A stretch of DNA of 6,471 bases, taken from an uncultured Planctomycetaceae bacterium. Lineage in GTDB: Bacteria; Planctomycetota; Planctomycetia; Pirellulales; UBA1268. Location of the stretch: contig CAJAYZ010000022.1 in assembly GCA_903949225.1 (NCBI GenBank), positions 1 through 6,471 of the forward strand, written 5' to 3'. Below, in pieces: positions 1 through 6,471 of the stretch. The position numbers were made by a program, and so were the translations under genes. Below the pieces are notes generated by a model that worked only from the letters and a program-made list of their open reading frames with translations, did not search any database and was not told the origin of the DNA. How positions within the stretch are numbered: position 1 is the first letter of the stretch; each line of letters starts with the position of its first letter.

Positions 1-61
1 AGAGGTGGCTGCCGAGGAAGCCGGCGCCGCCAGTTACGAGGATCCGCTTGAGGGAAGGCAT
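1..61 (-). CDS. NAD-dependent epimerase/dehydratase family protein (extended SDR), N-terminal 20 codons only
   Basis: The reverse strand from 61 reads ATG followed by 19 in-frame codons up to the window edge. The peptide contains RILVTGGAGFLGSHL, the classic first beta strand and glycine-rich NAD(P)-binding loop (GxxGxxG) of extended short-chain dehydrogenases. The wording is closest to UDP-glucuronate decarboxylases and nucleotide-sugar epimerases, which make or interconvert UDP-sugars in the cytoplasm for surface polysaccharide; the exact substrate cannot be told from 20 residues. The start at 61 places the Rossmann motif about eight residues in, as is usual for the family. An in-frame ATG at 118 would add 19 residues rich in Arg and Pro and is less likely. 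No clear Shine-Dalgarno sequence precedes either start. The gene follows the cytochrome gene on the same strand after a 92-base gap (62-153), so it may be cotranscribed or have its own promoter there. Confidence 0.85.
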   Translation of the reverse strand, partial: MPSLKRILVTGGAGFLGSHL

Positions 62-153
62 TGTTTGGGCTCGCGAGGGCGGGAGAGCGGAACGGGGCCG
101 CGGTGAGCGACGACCCATGCTACCGCGCCGCTGCCGTCGCCATCCCGCCACGG

Positions 154-3100
154 TCAGCGGCCAAGTGCGGAGAGATACCGGACGAGATCAGCGATCTCCT
201 CCTTCGACAGGCCATCGACGAGGCCGGCGGGCATCAGCGACGTGCCGGGGGCTTCCTCGTCGATGTCGGCGAGTTGGAGCCGGACTTCCTTGTCGAGCGC
301 GGTGCGGAGGACGAGCTCGGTGTCGGAGCGAGACACCGGGATGCCGCTGGTGACCTGGCCGTCGGTGGTGACGACGACGAGCGACCCGTATCCCTCCTTG
401 ACGCTCTTCACCGGCTCGAGGAGCGCATCGAGGAGGTAGTCGGGCTGGGCTGCTGATCCGATCGCGGTCAGATTCGGGCCGACGCGGCCCCCCTCGCGGT
501 CGATCCTATGGCAGGCGACGCAGCGGAGCGCTTCGCGCCGATAGAGCTCGCGGCCGCGGCCGGCGTCGGCCCCGTCGGCGACAAGCGTGAGGATCTCGGC
601 GCGCTGTTGGGGCGTGATCGAGGGAGAGCCGCCCGTGGCGCTGGCCCGCTCGAGCACCGCGGTGAGGGCCGGCTCCGGGCGTCCGGCGGCGGTCACGTCT
701 TGGAGCACCGCGCGGAGGGTGGGCGGGGGAAGCGTGATGTCGGCAAGCGGGATCGCCAGCCGGTCGGCGCCGCCGCGAGCGCCGAGAAAGGCGCGGAGGA
801 CCTCATGCACGGCCGTGTCCCCCGGGCCCTGGGCGAGCCATGTGGCGGTGAGCCCGGCGGCCTCGTCGGCCGACCGGCCCACGAGCGCGGCGAGGCTCGC
901 AGCCACCAGCGGCTCCGGGGTCATCGGCCCGGCAGCGAGCGTGGCGAGGGCGTCGTGGGCAGCCTTGCCAGGGAGATTGCCGAGGGCCCGACAGGCTGAC
1001 TCGCGCCGCGGCAACGGCCGCTCGGCATCGGCGGCGATCCGTTCGAGCGTCTCGGCGGCAGCCTCCACTTGCCAGACACCGGCGGCGTCAATCGCGGCGC
1101 GCTGGAGCGCCTCGTCGGGGCTCGTGAGGAGACGGGTCAGCCCGGCGCGATCCCCCGCCGGCGCGACCTTTCGCTTTCGCTGCGACTCAGCGAGATGGTC
1201 GAGGAGCGATGCGGCTTTGGCAGCGGGTGTGGTGGCAGCGAGGGCGACGTCGTACACCTGCCGCAGTTCCTCGGCCGTGCCCAGCAGGGCGACGGCATGG
1301 AGGAGGGCGTCGAGGTCGGCGCCCGTGACGGTGCCCTGCTGCCACTGCTCCACCATCCAGCCACTGGCGGCGGTCGTTTCCGCAGCCCGGATCGCGAACA
1401 AGACGCGCGCGATCTTCCCGCCATCGTCGAAGCTGCCGGCAAGGACCGCCGGAAGCCAGGCCCCCTGAAGCTCGCGGGCCGCAAGCCAAACGGCATAGTC
1501 GAGGGCGTCGTCGCGGGGATGATCGACGACGTGAAGCGCCAGCGCCGCGGCGCGCGTCGCGTCGGCAGGCGAGGTCTCGTCGCGGGCCGCGACGGCTGCC
1601 AGTGCCCGCACCCCCTCGAGGCGCACCGCCGCGGCATCGTCGTCGACGGTCGGGGCGAGGAGGTCGATGGGCCCGAGGCTGCCGTCGGGGCCGGCGCCCG
1701 GCTTCCCGAGCCGATCGGCCCAGTCGACGACGACGCGGCAAGCGGCGGCCCGGGCGCGGGGGTCGGGCGAGGTGAGCACCCGCGACAGGAGCGCACCGTC
1801 GATCGCCGCAGTCGAGCCGTCGTCGAGCCCTTGGCGGAGCCAGAGAAGCTCGAGGCAGCGCCGTTCGAGGCCGCGGTGGTAGCCAGCGGTGCCGGGCGCG
1901 GCGCGGTGTGCGGCGGAGGCCCAGGTGTCGAGATCGGGGCCGACCTCGTCGATCCCCCGTTCGACGAGGACACGCCGGGCAGCGTCACGGGCCCAGCCGT
2001 CGGCGGTGAGCAAATCGATCAGCTCGCCGTTGGAGAGCTGTGTGGCATCGAAGCGCGGCACGAGCGGCCGCCCCTTCGCCGTCACGCGCCAGATCCGACC
2101 ATGCGTGCGGTCGCGGCGGTCGTCGCGGAAGTCGACTTCCCCATGCTGGATGATCGGGTTGTACCAATCGGCGATGTAGATCGCCCCGTCGGGCCCCATC
2201 TTCACGTCGATCGGCCGGAAGTCGACGCGCGATGAGCGGATCAGATCGGTGAGCTTTTCGCTCTCGAACCCCGAGCCCGATTCGGTGAGCCGGTAGCGGC
2301 AGACGCGATTGGCACGGAAGTCGTGCGTCACCAGCGTCCCGTGCGCGTCGTCGGGAAGATGAGCCCCGGAGAGAATCTCGAGGCCGCAGAGCTTCGGGCT
2401 CCCCGGATTCATCCCATGGAGGATTCGCGGCGTGCCGACAGCGGTGAAGTAAGCGGCGCCGGGGAAGCCGAGGTTGATCCCTTCGCCGCCGGCGCCGTCG
2501 GTGACGAGCGACCGGCCCCAGGGGTCGATCGCATGCCCCCAGGGATTGACCCAGCCGCGGGCGAAGACAGCCAGCTCGAGCGTCGAGGGGTGGAATCGCC
2601 ACATCCCGCCACCATTCAGACGGTGGACGCCGGAGGGCGTCTCGACATGGCTGTGGATGTAGATCGATTGGTTGAAATAGAGCCGCGAGTCGACGCCCCA
2701 GCGGAACGTGTGGATGAGATGGTGGGTGTCCTCGGTGCCGAAGCCGGAGAGGACCGTACGCCGGAGGTCGGCTCGCTCGTCGCCGTCGGTGTCGGCGAGG
2801 TGGAGCATCTCGGTGGCATTGGCGACGTAGCAGCCGCCGTCGCCGGGAAGGACGGCCGTCGGCATGTGGAGGCCAGTGGCGAAGACCTGCGAGACGTCGG
2901 CGACGCCGTCGCCGTCGGTGTCGTCGAGGATCGTCACGGTGTCGTCGGGGATCTCGCCGGGGTGGAGCTGCGGATAGACACTCGACGACGACACCCACAG
3001 CCGGCCGCGCGGATCGAAGTTGATCTGGAGTGGCTTGCGGATCGCCGGGTCGGTGGCGAACAGATTGACCTCGTAACCCTCGGCCACCTCCATCGCCTCG

Positions 3101-3249
3101 AGTTCCGCCGCGGGATCGGGGACGGGGATGTCGGTGAGGGCGCGCTGGGCGGAGGCGACAGGGGCCACCGTGACCGCCAAGAGGAGGGCCAAGAGGAGGG
3201 CCAAGAGGAGGGCCGCCAGCAGGGCACGCAGCGGTGAGGCGATGGGCAT
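154..3249 (-). CDS. Exported PVC-type membrane-bound dehydrogenase/HEAT repeat/cytochrome c heme-binding protein, 1031 aa
   Basis: Residues 1-34 form a signal peptide (Arg at 8, a long Ala/Leu core, ASA before a likely cut after Ala34), so the protein acts outside the cytoplasm. Residues about 50-395 match the beta-propeller region annotated as 'putative membrane-bound dehydrogenase' in Pirellula/Verrucomicrobium-type proteins, including the stretches FRWGVDSRLYFNQS, WVNPWGHAIDPWG and DGAIYIADWYNPIIQHGE. Two Asp-rich loops, DDTDGDGVAD (109-118) and DTDGDERAD (153-161), resemble calcium-binding loops. Residues about 405-870 are Ala/Leu-rich helical, HEAT-like repeats. The C-terminus, about 895-1031, is the planctomycete single-heme cytochrome c domain: CVACH at 910-914 attaches heme and Met1006 in SLMPAGL is the likely distal ligand. 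The domain order and size are normal for the family. The substrate is unknown; electron transfer from a substrate bound at the propeller to the heme is inference. The gene begins one base after the SGNH gene and has an AGGAG ten bases before its ATG, so the two are surely cotranscribed. Confidence 0.93.
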   Translation of the reverse strand: MPIASPLRALLAALLLALLLALLLAVTVAPVASAQRALTDIPVPDPAAELEAMEVAEGYEVNLFATDPAIRKPLQINFDPRGRLWVSSSSVYPQLHPGEIPDDTVTILDDTDGDGVADVSQVFATGLHMPTAVLPGDGGCYVANATEMLHLADTDGDERADLRRTVLSGFGTEDTHHLIHTFRWGVDSRLYFNQSIYIHSHVETPSGVHRLNGGGMWRFHPSTLELAVFARGWVNPWGHAIDPWGRSLVTDGAGGEGINLGFPGAAYFTAVGTPRILHGMNPGSPKLCGLEILSGAHLPDDAHGTLVTHDFRANRVCRYRLTESGSGFESEKLTDLIRSSRVDFRPIDVKMGPDGAIYIADWYNPIIQHGEVDFRDDRRDRTHGRIWRVTAKGRPLVPRFDATQLSNGELIDLLTADGWARDAARRVLVERGIDEVGPDLDTWASAAHRAAPGTAGYHRGLERRCLELLWLRQGLDDGSTAAIDGALLSRVLTSPDPRARAAACRVVVDWADRLGKPGAGPDGSLGPIDLLAPTVDDDAAAVRLEGVRALAAVAARDETSPADATRAAALALHVVDHPRDDALDYAVWLAARELQGAWLPAVLAGSFDDGGKIARVLFAIRAAETTAASGWMVEQWQQGTVTGADLDALLHAVALLGTAEELRQVYDVALAATTPAAKAASLLDHLAESQRKRKVAPAGDRAGLTRLLTSPDEALQRAAIDAAGVWQVEAAAETLERIAADAERPLPRRESACRALGNLPGKAAHDALATLAAGPMTPEPLVAASLAALVGRSADEAAGLTATWLAQGPGDTAVHEVLRAFLGARGGADRLAIPLADITLPPPTLRAVLQDVTAAGRPEPALTAVLERASATGGSPSITPQQRAEILTLVADGADAGRGRELYRREALRCVACHRIDREGGRVGPNLTAIGSAAQPDYLLDALLEPVKSVKEGYGSLVVVTTDGQVTSGIPVSRSDTELVLRTALDKEVRLQLADIDEEAPGTSLMPAGLVDGLSKEEIADLVRYLSALGR
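3176..3214 (-). repeat. In-frame 12-bp tandem repeat, 3.25 copies, encoding the signal-peptide core
   Basis: On the plus strand the unit gccaagaggagg occurs three times without a mismatch (3176-3187, 3188-3199, 3200-3211) and is followed by gcc. On the coding strand each unit gives Ala-Leu-Leu-Leu, so residues 13-25 of the cytochrome protein read as three ALLL blocks plus an Ala. Because the unit is 12 bases, gain or loss of a copy keeps the reading frame and changes the hydrophobic core by four residues. The identical use of codons in all copies, including the less GC-rich TTG, suggests recent duplication rather than selection on the protein alone. Confidence 0.95.
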
Positions 3250-3250
3250 G

Positions 3251-4234
3251 TCAGGGAGACTCCTGGGCCAGCTTCCGCACCGTCGCCTCGGCCGCCTCGA
3301 CGAGCGGGTCGAACTGCGGAATCTCGACGGCGTTGTTCCCCTGCTCGTGGCGGCGGAAGAGGAAGAGATACGTCTCGTTGGCGGGGCGCCAACGGTGGAA
3401 GAAGAGCCGGTTTTTCTCGTTGACTGCCGCGCGAATCGCGGCGGTGCGGCCGGCGAAGTCGCCCGACAGTGGCTTTCCGCAGGCAGCGGCGTAGACCGCG
3501 GCGGCGGCGTCGTATCCGGCGTCGGAGAGGTGGACGCCGTTCTCCGTCAGCCGCGCCCCGGCGGGGAGACTCGCTTCCACCGCGTCGAACAGATCGACGA
3601 CTCCTGCACCCTGTTCGAGCGCCACGTCCCGGATCGCGGCTGCATAGTCGGAGAGCGTGGCGTTGCGGGCGGCGGCCGCGGCGGCGGAGAGCGGTGGGGT
3701 GGCCTCGAAGGGAGGTGGGGTGACGAGCACGAGCCGCGTCGGGATCGCCTTAGCGCCGGGTTCTCGCGGCGGGCCGTAAAGATCGCGACAGAGGCGGCCG
3801 AGCTGCTCCCGAAACGGCGTGAGGCCGGAGGCGCCTGCGAACGATTCGTTGCGGCCGTAGGCGACGATCACGACCGTGGGCTCAAGGCCGTGGACGAGAT
3901 CGAGGAGACGGGCATAGCCTGCCGACGGCGCATCGAACACGCCGCGCGACTCGGCCCACACCGTGTCGCCGCTCCAGCCGAGATTGCGGAAGGTGAGGTT
4001 CGCCCCGGGATGCGTGGCAACGAGCGCCGTCTCGATCGCGCCCCGTTCCCCCTCGCGCTCGATGATCGCGTCGCCGAGGAGGACGACCCGGTCGCCGCTG
4101 TTGAGATCGATGGGCGGCCGGGCGTCCGGCTCGACGGCGCCCAGCCCGGTCCACGGCCAGATCGCCACGGCGATGAACAGCCGAGCGGCCAGCGGCGGAA
4201 GACCGCCCGGCCAAGGACACGCGCTGGAGGGCAT
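3251..4234 (-). CDS. Exported SGNH-fold (GDSL-like) protein, probable degenerate catalytic site, 327 aa
   Basis: SGNH hydrolases use Ser in block I, Gly in II, Asn in III and Asp-His in V to cleave esters. Here block I is VVLLGDAIIE (51-60), with Ala56 where the nucleophilic Ser should be. Block II is NLGWSGDT (84-91), block III YGRNES (126-131) with Asn129, and block V ENGVH (231-235) with His235 but Asn232 where Asp normally stands three before the His. The C-terminal part, about 272-312 (FFHRWRPANETYLF, HEQGNNAVEIPQFDPL), matches the conserved tail of planctomycete SGNH proteins that accompany large heme proteins. The start at 4234 is chosen because it gives a signal peptide (hydrophobic 16-33, possible cut after Ala33) and has GGAAG eight bases upstream. 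The ORF remains open to an ATG at 4372, but that 46-residue extension is Pro/Gly/Thr-rich, hides the signal peptide and leaves no room for the divergent promoters. The gene is first in the operon with the cytochrome gene. Whether it is an enzyme or a binding protein cannot be said. Confidence 0.88.
   Translation of the reverse strand: MPSSACPWPGGLPPLAARLFIAVAIWPWTGLGAVEPDARPPIDLNSGDRVVLLGDAIIEREGERGAIETALVATHPGANLTFRNLGWSGDTVWAESRGVFDAPSAGYARLLDLVHGLEPTVVIVAYGRNESFAGASGLTPFREQLGRLCRDLYGPPREPGAKAIPTRLVLVTPPPFEATPPLSAAAAAARNATLSDYAAAIRDVALEQGAGVVDLFDAVEASLPAGARLTENGVHLSDAGYDAAAAVYAAACGKPLSGDFAGRTAAIRAAVNEKNRLFFHRWRPANETYLFLFRRHEQGNNAVEIPQFDPLVEAAEATVRKLAQESP
3260..3264 (-). promoter_or_regulatory. 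Ribosome binding site of the cytochrome gene
   Basis: The reverse strand has AGGAG ten bases before the ATG at 3249. It lies inside the last codons of the SGNH gene, whose TGA ends one base before that ATG. This fits translational coupling of the two genes. Confidence 0.6.
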
Positions 4235-4374
4235 AGCGGACGCTTCCGGAGTGGCAGGAGAGGTGGTAGTGTAGCCTCCGCCGCGGTGGCCGGGGGGCGT
4301 CCGTGGCGGCGGCGCGTGCTGCCGATCCGCACCCCCGATCACCACCCAACCGCACGCATTCCGGAGAGCCATCG
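4235..4374. promoter_or_regulatory. Divergent intergenic control region between the SGNH/cytochrome operon and the isomerase gene
   Basis: This 140-base stretch separates two outward-facing genes and must hold promoters for both if the chosen starts are right. On the minus strand TACACT (4273-4268) resembles a -10 box about 34 bases before the SGNH start, but no convincing -35 box is seen. On the plus strand no clear sigma-70 pair is visible. The segments 4278-4286 and 4301-4309 can pair over nine positions (one G-T) around a 14-base loop, which could be an mRNA leader hairpin or simply a product of high GC. Promoter assignment is inference from gene layout. Confidence 0.4.
4363..4368 (+). 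promoter_or_regulatory. Ribosome binding site that fixes the isomerase start
   Basis: GGAGAG lies six bases before the ATG at 4375. It supports that start over the upstream in-frame GTG at 4303, which has no such site and would add 24 residues of low-complexity sequence. A second in-frame ATG at 4387 is possible but less well placed. Confidence 0.6.
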
Positions 4375-5211
4375 ATGAAGGGCAGCATGAAGGGCAACAT
4401 CAACCACTCCCTCGTCTACTGGTGTTACAACATCGCCGGCGACAAGTGGGATCTGGAGAAGATGTGCCACGTCGCCAAGGATCTCGGCTGCACGTCGATC
4501 GAGATCCTCGAGCCCGATGCCTTCCCGACGCTCAAAAAACATGGCCTCACCTGTGCGCTGGCCGCCAACGGCATGCCAGGGGCGCCCTTCATGCGCGGCT
4601 TCAACAACCCGGCCTACCAGGCTGAGGTGATCGAACGGACGACGAAGACGATCGACGCCTGCGCCGAGCACGGCATGCCGGCCGTGATCGCCTTCACCGG
4701 CTACAAGTGGCGCGACGCCGACGATCCCAACAGCGGTGAGATTTCGCTCGAGGAGGGTGCCGACAACTGCGTCAAGGGGCTCAAGGCGATTGCTGCCCAC
4801 GCCGAGAAGAAGGGGGTGACGATCTGCCTCGAGCACCTCAACACGCGCGACGGCAGCCATCCGATGAAGGGCCACCCCGGCTACCAAGGGGACGACATCG
4901 ACTACGTGGCGAACATCTGCCGTCGGGTCGGATCGCCGCGCGTCAAGCTCCTCTTCGACATCTACCACGTGCAGGTGATGAACGGCGACGTGATCCGCCG
5001 GCTCGAGGAATGTAAGGACGTCATCGGCCACATCCACACCGCCGGCAACCCCGGCCGCGCCGAACTCGACGACAACCAGGAAATCAACTTCCCGCCGATC
5101 ATGCGAAAGATCGTCGAGCTCGGCTACAAGGGCTGGGTGGGGCATGAGTTCATCCCCACGCGCGACGCGCTGACCGGCCTCAAGCAGGCCGTCAGCCTCT
5201 GCGACGTGTGA
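4375..5211 (+). CDS. hyi: Hydroxypyruvate isomerase-like TIM-barrel protein, 278 aa
   Basis: The protein belongs to the xylose-isomerase-like TIM-barrel (AP endonuclease 2) superfamily and resembles Hyi, which interconverts hydroxypyruvate and tartronate semialdehyde in the cytoplasm. Likely metal ligands are Glu153 (in ICLEHLN), Asp195 (in LLFDIYHVQ), His221 (in GHIHTAGNPGR) and Glu258 (in GWVGHEF); their spacing is close to that of D-tagatose 3-epimerase-type enzymes. His198 and Arg228 are further conserved active-site positions. E. coli Hyi carries Gln where this protein has His221, so substrate preference may differ and another ketose or keto-acid isomerase/epimerase is possible. Length is slightly above the roughly 258 residues of E. 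coli Hyi. There is no signal peptide or Tat motif, unlike many planctomycete relatives. The gene stands alone on the plus strand, divergent from the SGNH operon and convergent with the glycerate kinase, which fits a shared role in glycerate metabolism. Confidence 0.87.
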   Translation: MKGSMKGNINHSLVYWCYNIAGDKWDLEKMCHVAKDLGCTSIEILEPDAFPTLKKHGLTCALAANGMPGAPFMRGFNNPAYQAEVIERTTKTIDACAEHGMPAVIAFTGYKWRDADDPNSGEISLEEGADNCVKGLKAIAAHAEKKGVTICLEHLNTRDGSHPMKGHPGYQGDDIDYVANICRRVGSPRVKLLFDIYHVQVMNGDVIRRLEECKDVIGHIHTAGNPGRAELDDNQEINFPPIMRKIVELGYKGWVGHEFIPTRDALTGLKQAVSLCDV

Positions 5212-5222
5212 CCTGCGGTCAC
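5208..5222 (+). terminator. Short inverted repeat over the isomerase stop codon, weak terminator candidate
   Basis: GTGACC (5208-5213) and GGTCAC (5217-5222) form a perfect six-base stem with a three-base loop. The stem includes the TGA stop. A second GGTCAC at 5236-5241 could pair with the same left arm over a longer loop. There is no T-run on either strand, so intrinsic termination is doubtful, but the 45-base convergent gap has no better candidate. Confidence 0.25.
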
Positions 5223-5256
5223 CTACGGGCGAGATGGTCACGGCCGGGCGAGAAGC

Positions 5257-6471
5257 TCACGGCCTGGCAAGCATGATCCGCACGTCGGCGACGTTGGTGC
5301 CGGTGGGGCCGGTGCGGACAAGCCCCCCGGCCCGCTCGAGGATCGGGAGCGCGTCGCAGCGGGCGAGGGCCCGCTCGAGCGCTGGCCGGTCGGCTCTGAG
5401 CGTTCCGGCGACCGCGGCGTCGGCGGCGGCGCCGGCCGCGTCGGTGGGGCCATCCTCGCCGTCGGTGCCGAGGCTCGCCACGAGCAAACCGGCTGGCCAG
5501 TTGGCCGCCGCCGAGACTGCCGCGAGCACCGTCTGCTGATTGCGCCCCCCGAGGCCGTGATCGGCCGGGATCACCACCGTCGCCTCTCCCCCTTCAATGA
5601 CGGCGCGGGGCCGGCCGTCCCGAGCCGCCTCGGCGGCCAGTTCTCTCCCTTCGGCCGCAAGCCGCCGGCCGATCGCGTCGGCGTGGTTGAGGGATGCGGG
5701 GGTGTCTGGCGTGGCGTGACGGATGAAGGTGTCGTAACCGAGGGACCGGGCGGCGGCGGCGGCGGCCTCGACTGCCGTGTCGTTGTTGCCGACGATCCGG
5801 TGGCTCACCTGACATCCGGCGGGGGTTTGCCAGGTCGGGCCGGCGGGCGCCGATGGCTGCGGAGATCGCCCCGTGGCGAGGTCGCGCTTGAGGCGCTCGA
5901 CGATGCGCGGCGCGACGCCGGCGGCAGAGGCGCCGAAGCGCTCGAGGAGAGCGAGCGCGACTTCCGGATCGGCGGGCGTCGGCATGCAGGGGCCGGAGGC
6001 GATGAGGTCGAGCGGGTCGCCGATGACATCGGAGAGGACGAGAGCGACGAGCCTCCCGGCGGTGCACGATCGGGCCAGGCCGCCCGCCTTGACGGCGCTT
6101 GTCGCCCGGCGGACGGTGTTGAGGCTGCCGATGTCGGCGCCGGCGCCCGAGAGGAAGCGGGTGACGGCGATCTTGTCGTCGAGGGTGAGGCCGTCGCGCG
6201 GCGCTGCCAACAGCGCCGAACCTCCGCCGGTGACCAGCGCCACCGCCAAGTCGTCGGGCCCGAGGCAGCCGAGGCTCTTCAGCATCGCGGCGGTGGCCGT
6301 GACGACGCGTGGCGTGGGGAGATTGACCCCAGGGGGCCGAGTTTGCCGGACCTCGATGGAGGAGAGATTCCGGCCGCAGCCCTCCGGCACGCTGACGAGC
6401 CCGGAGAGACGCTCGGGGGGGAAGCCGGCGGCGGCCAGTCGCGCTTCGAGCCCCGCGGCAAGCGCCGCGGC
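5257..6471 (-). CDS. gckA: Glycerate 2-kinase, type II (DUF4147/MOFRL family), N-terminus beyond the window
   Basis: The frame is open through the right edge, giving 404 visible residues; full-length relatives are usually about 420-460, so roughly the first 30-50 are missing. The family uses ATP to make 2-phosphoglycerate from glycerate in the cytoplasm. Older annotations call it hydroxypyruvate reductase TtuD. Numbering from the first visible residue, the landmarks are VRQTRPPGVNLPT (about 41-53), the GGGSALL loop (82-88), LSDVIGD (146-152), IASGP (157-161), GGE (294-296), GGRNQQ (308-313), GTDGEDGPTDAAGA (335-348) and TGPTGTNV (387-394). The last three belong to the C-terminal MOFRL domain. 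A GTG at 6390 could be mistaken for a start, but 27 further in-frame codons upstream still match the family (LEARLAAAGF, LVSVPEG), so it is internal. The gene converges on the isomerase gene 45 bases away, which suggests a common pathway though not a common transcript. Confidence 0.92.
   Translation of the reverse strand, partial: AAALAAGLEARLAAAGFPPERLSGLVSVPEGCGRNLSSIEVRQTRPPGVNLPTPRVVTATAAMLKSLGCLGPDDLAVALVTGGGSALLAAPRDGLTLDDKIAVTRFLSGAGADIGSLNTVRRATSAVKAGGLARSCTAGRLVALVLSDVIGDPLDLIASGPCMPTPADPEVALALLERFGASAAGVAPRIVERLKRDLATGRSPQPSAPAGPTWQTPAGCQVSHRIVGNNDTAVEAAAAAARSLGYDTFIRHATPDTPASLNHADAIGRRLAAEGRELAAEAARDGRPRAVIEGGEATVVIPADHGLGGRNQQTVLAAVSAAANWPAGLLVASLGTDGEDGPTDAAGAAADAAVAGTLRADRPALERALARCDALPILERAGGLVRTGPTGTNVADVRIMLARP

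Noticed and set aside
99..127. Possible terminator stem (CGCGGT with ACCGCG) between the cytochrome gene and the epimerase gene
   Set aside because: The stem is only six pairs with a 17-base loop and no T-run, which is easily found by chance in such GC-rich DNA.
61..456. 131-codon plus-strand frame at the left end
   Set aside because: It lies antisense to the 3' end of the cytochrome gene, including the heme-domain tail, and has no supporting motif or ribosome binding site.
1069..2235. 388-codon open frame on the plus strand
   Set aside because: It runs antisense to the cytochrome gene, shows no recognisable domain, and long stop-free antisense frames are expected in DNA with this GC bias.
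2323..3237. 304-codon open frame on the plus strand with EEGQEEGQEEG-like repeats
   Set aside because: The repeat is the antisense reading of the 12-base signal-peptide repeat; the rest has no family features.
3128..4378. 416-codon open frame on the plus strand
   Set aside because: It covers the SGNH gene in antisense, is rich in Arg, Gly and Ala without any family motif, and crosses the start of the isomerase gene.
4339..5241. 300-codon open frame on the minus strand
   Set aside because: It is antisense to the isomerase-like gene, which has clear active-site motifs; the antisense product has only Val/Gly/Arg-rich low-complexity sequence.

Overview
The window reads as chromosomal DNA of a planctomycete, probably in or near the Pirellulales. 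The evidence is very high GC with strong third-position GC bias, and a secreted gene pair typical of Planctomycetes and related PVC bacteria: an SGNH-like protein followed by a giant propeller/HEAT/cytochrome c protein. No RNA gene, CRISPR array, insertion sequence or phage gene was seen. Coding density is high; the longest gap without a gene is about 140 bases.

Layout, left to right. At 1-61 (minus strand) are the first 20 codons of an NAD-dependent sugar-nucleotide epimerase/decarboxylase, cut by the window edge. At 154-3249 (minus) is a 1031-residue exported protein with a seven-to-eight-domain appearance: signal peptide, beta-propeller 'membrane-bound dehydrogenase' region, HEAT-like helical repeats and a C-terminal single-heme cytochrome c domain. 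One base upstream of it, at 3251-4234 (minus), lies its partner, an exported SGNH-fold protein that lacks the usual catalytic serine. These two form a tight operon. A short divergent control region (4235-4374) separates that operon from a plus-strand gene (4375-5211) for a hydroxypyruvate-isomerase-like TIM-barrel protein. Convergent to this, 45 bases away, is a type II (MOFRL family) glycerate 2-kinase on the minus strand (5257-6471), whose N-terminus lies beyond the right edge.

How the genes may work together. The isomerase-like protein (hydroxypyruvate to tartronate semialdehyde) and the glycerate kinase (glycerate to 2-phosphoglycerate) would act at neighbouring steps of glyoxylate/glycerate metabolism, with a reductase expected elsewhere. 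The SGNH/cytochrome pair would act outside the cytoplasm, possibly in oxidation or processing of a carbohydrate or similar substrate; its real function is not known to me. The most notable points are the degenerate catalytic residues of the SGNH protein, the in-frame 12-base tandem repeat that builds the hydrophobic core of the cytochrome protein's signal peptide, and the uncharacterised SGNH/cytochrome module itself. I see no evidence for a wholly new system such as a defence island or mobile element.
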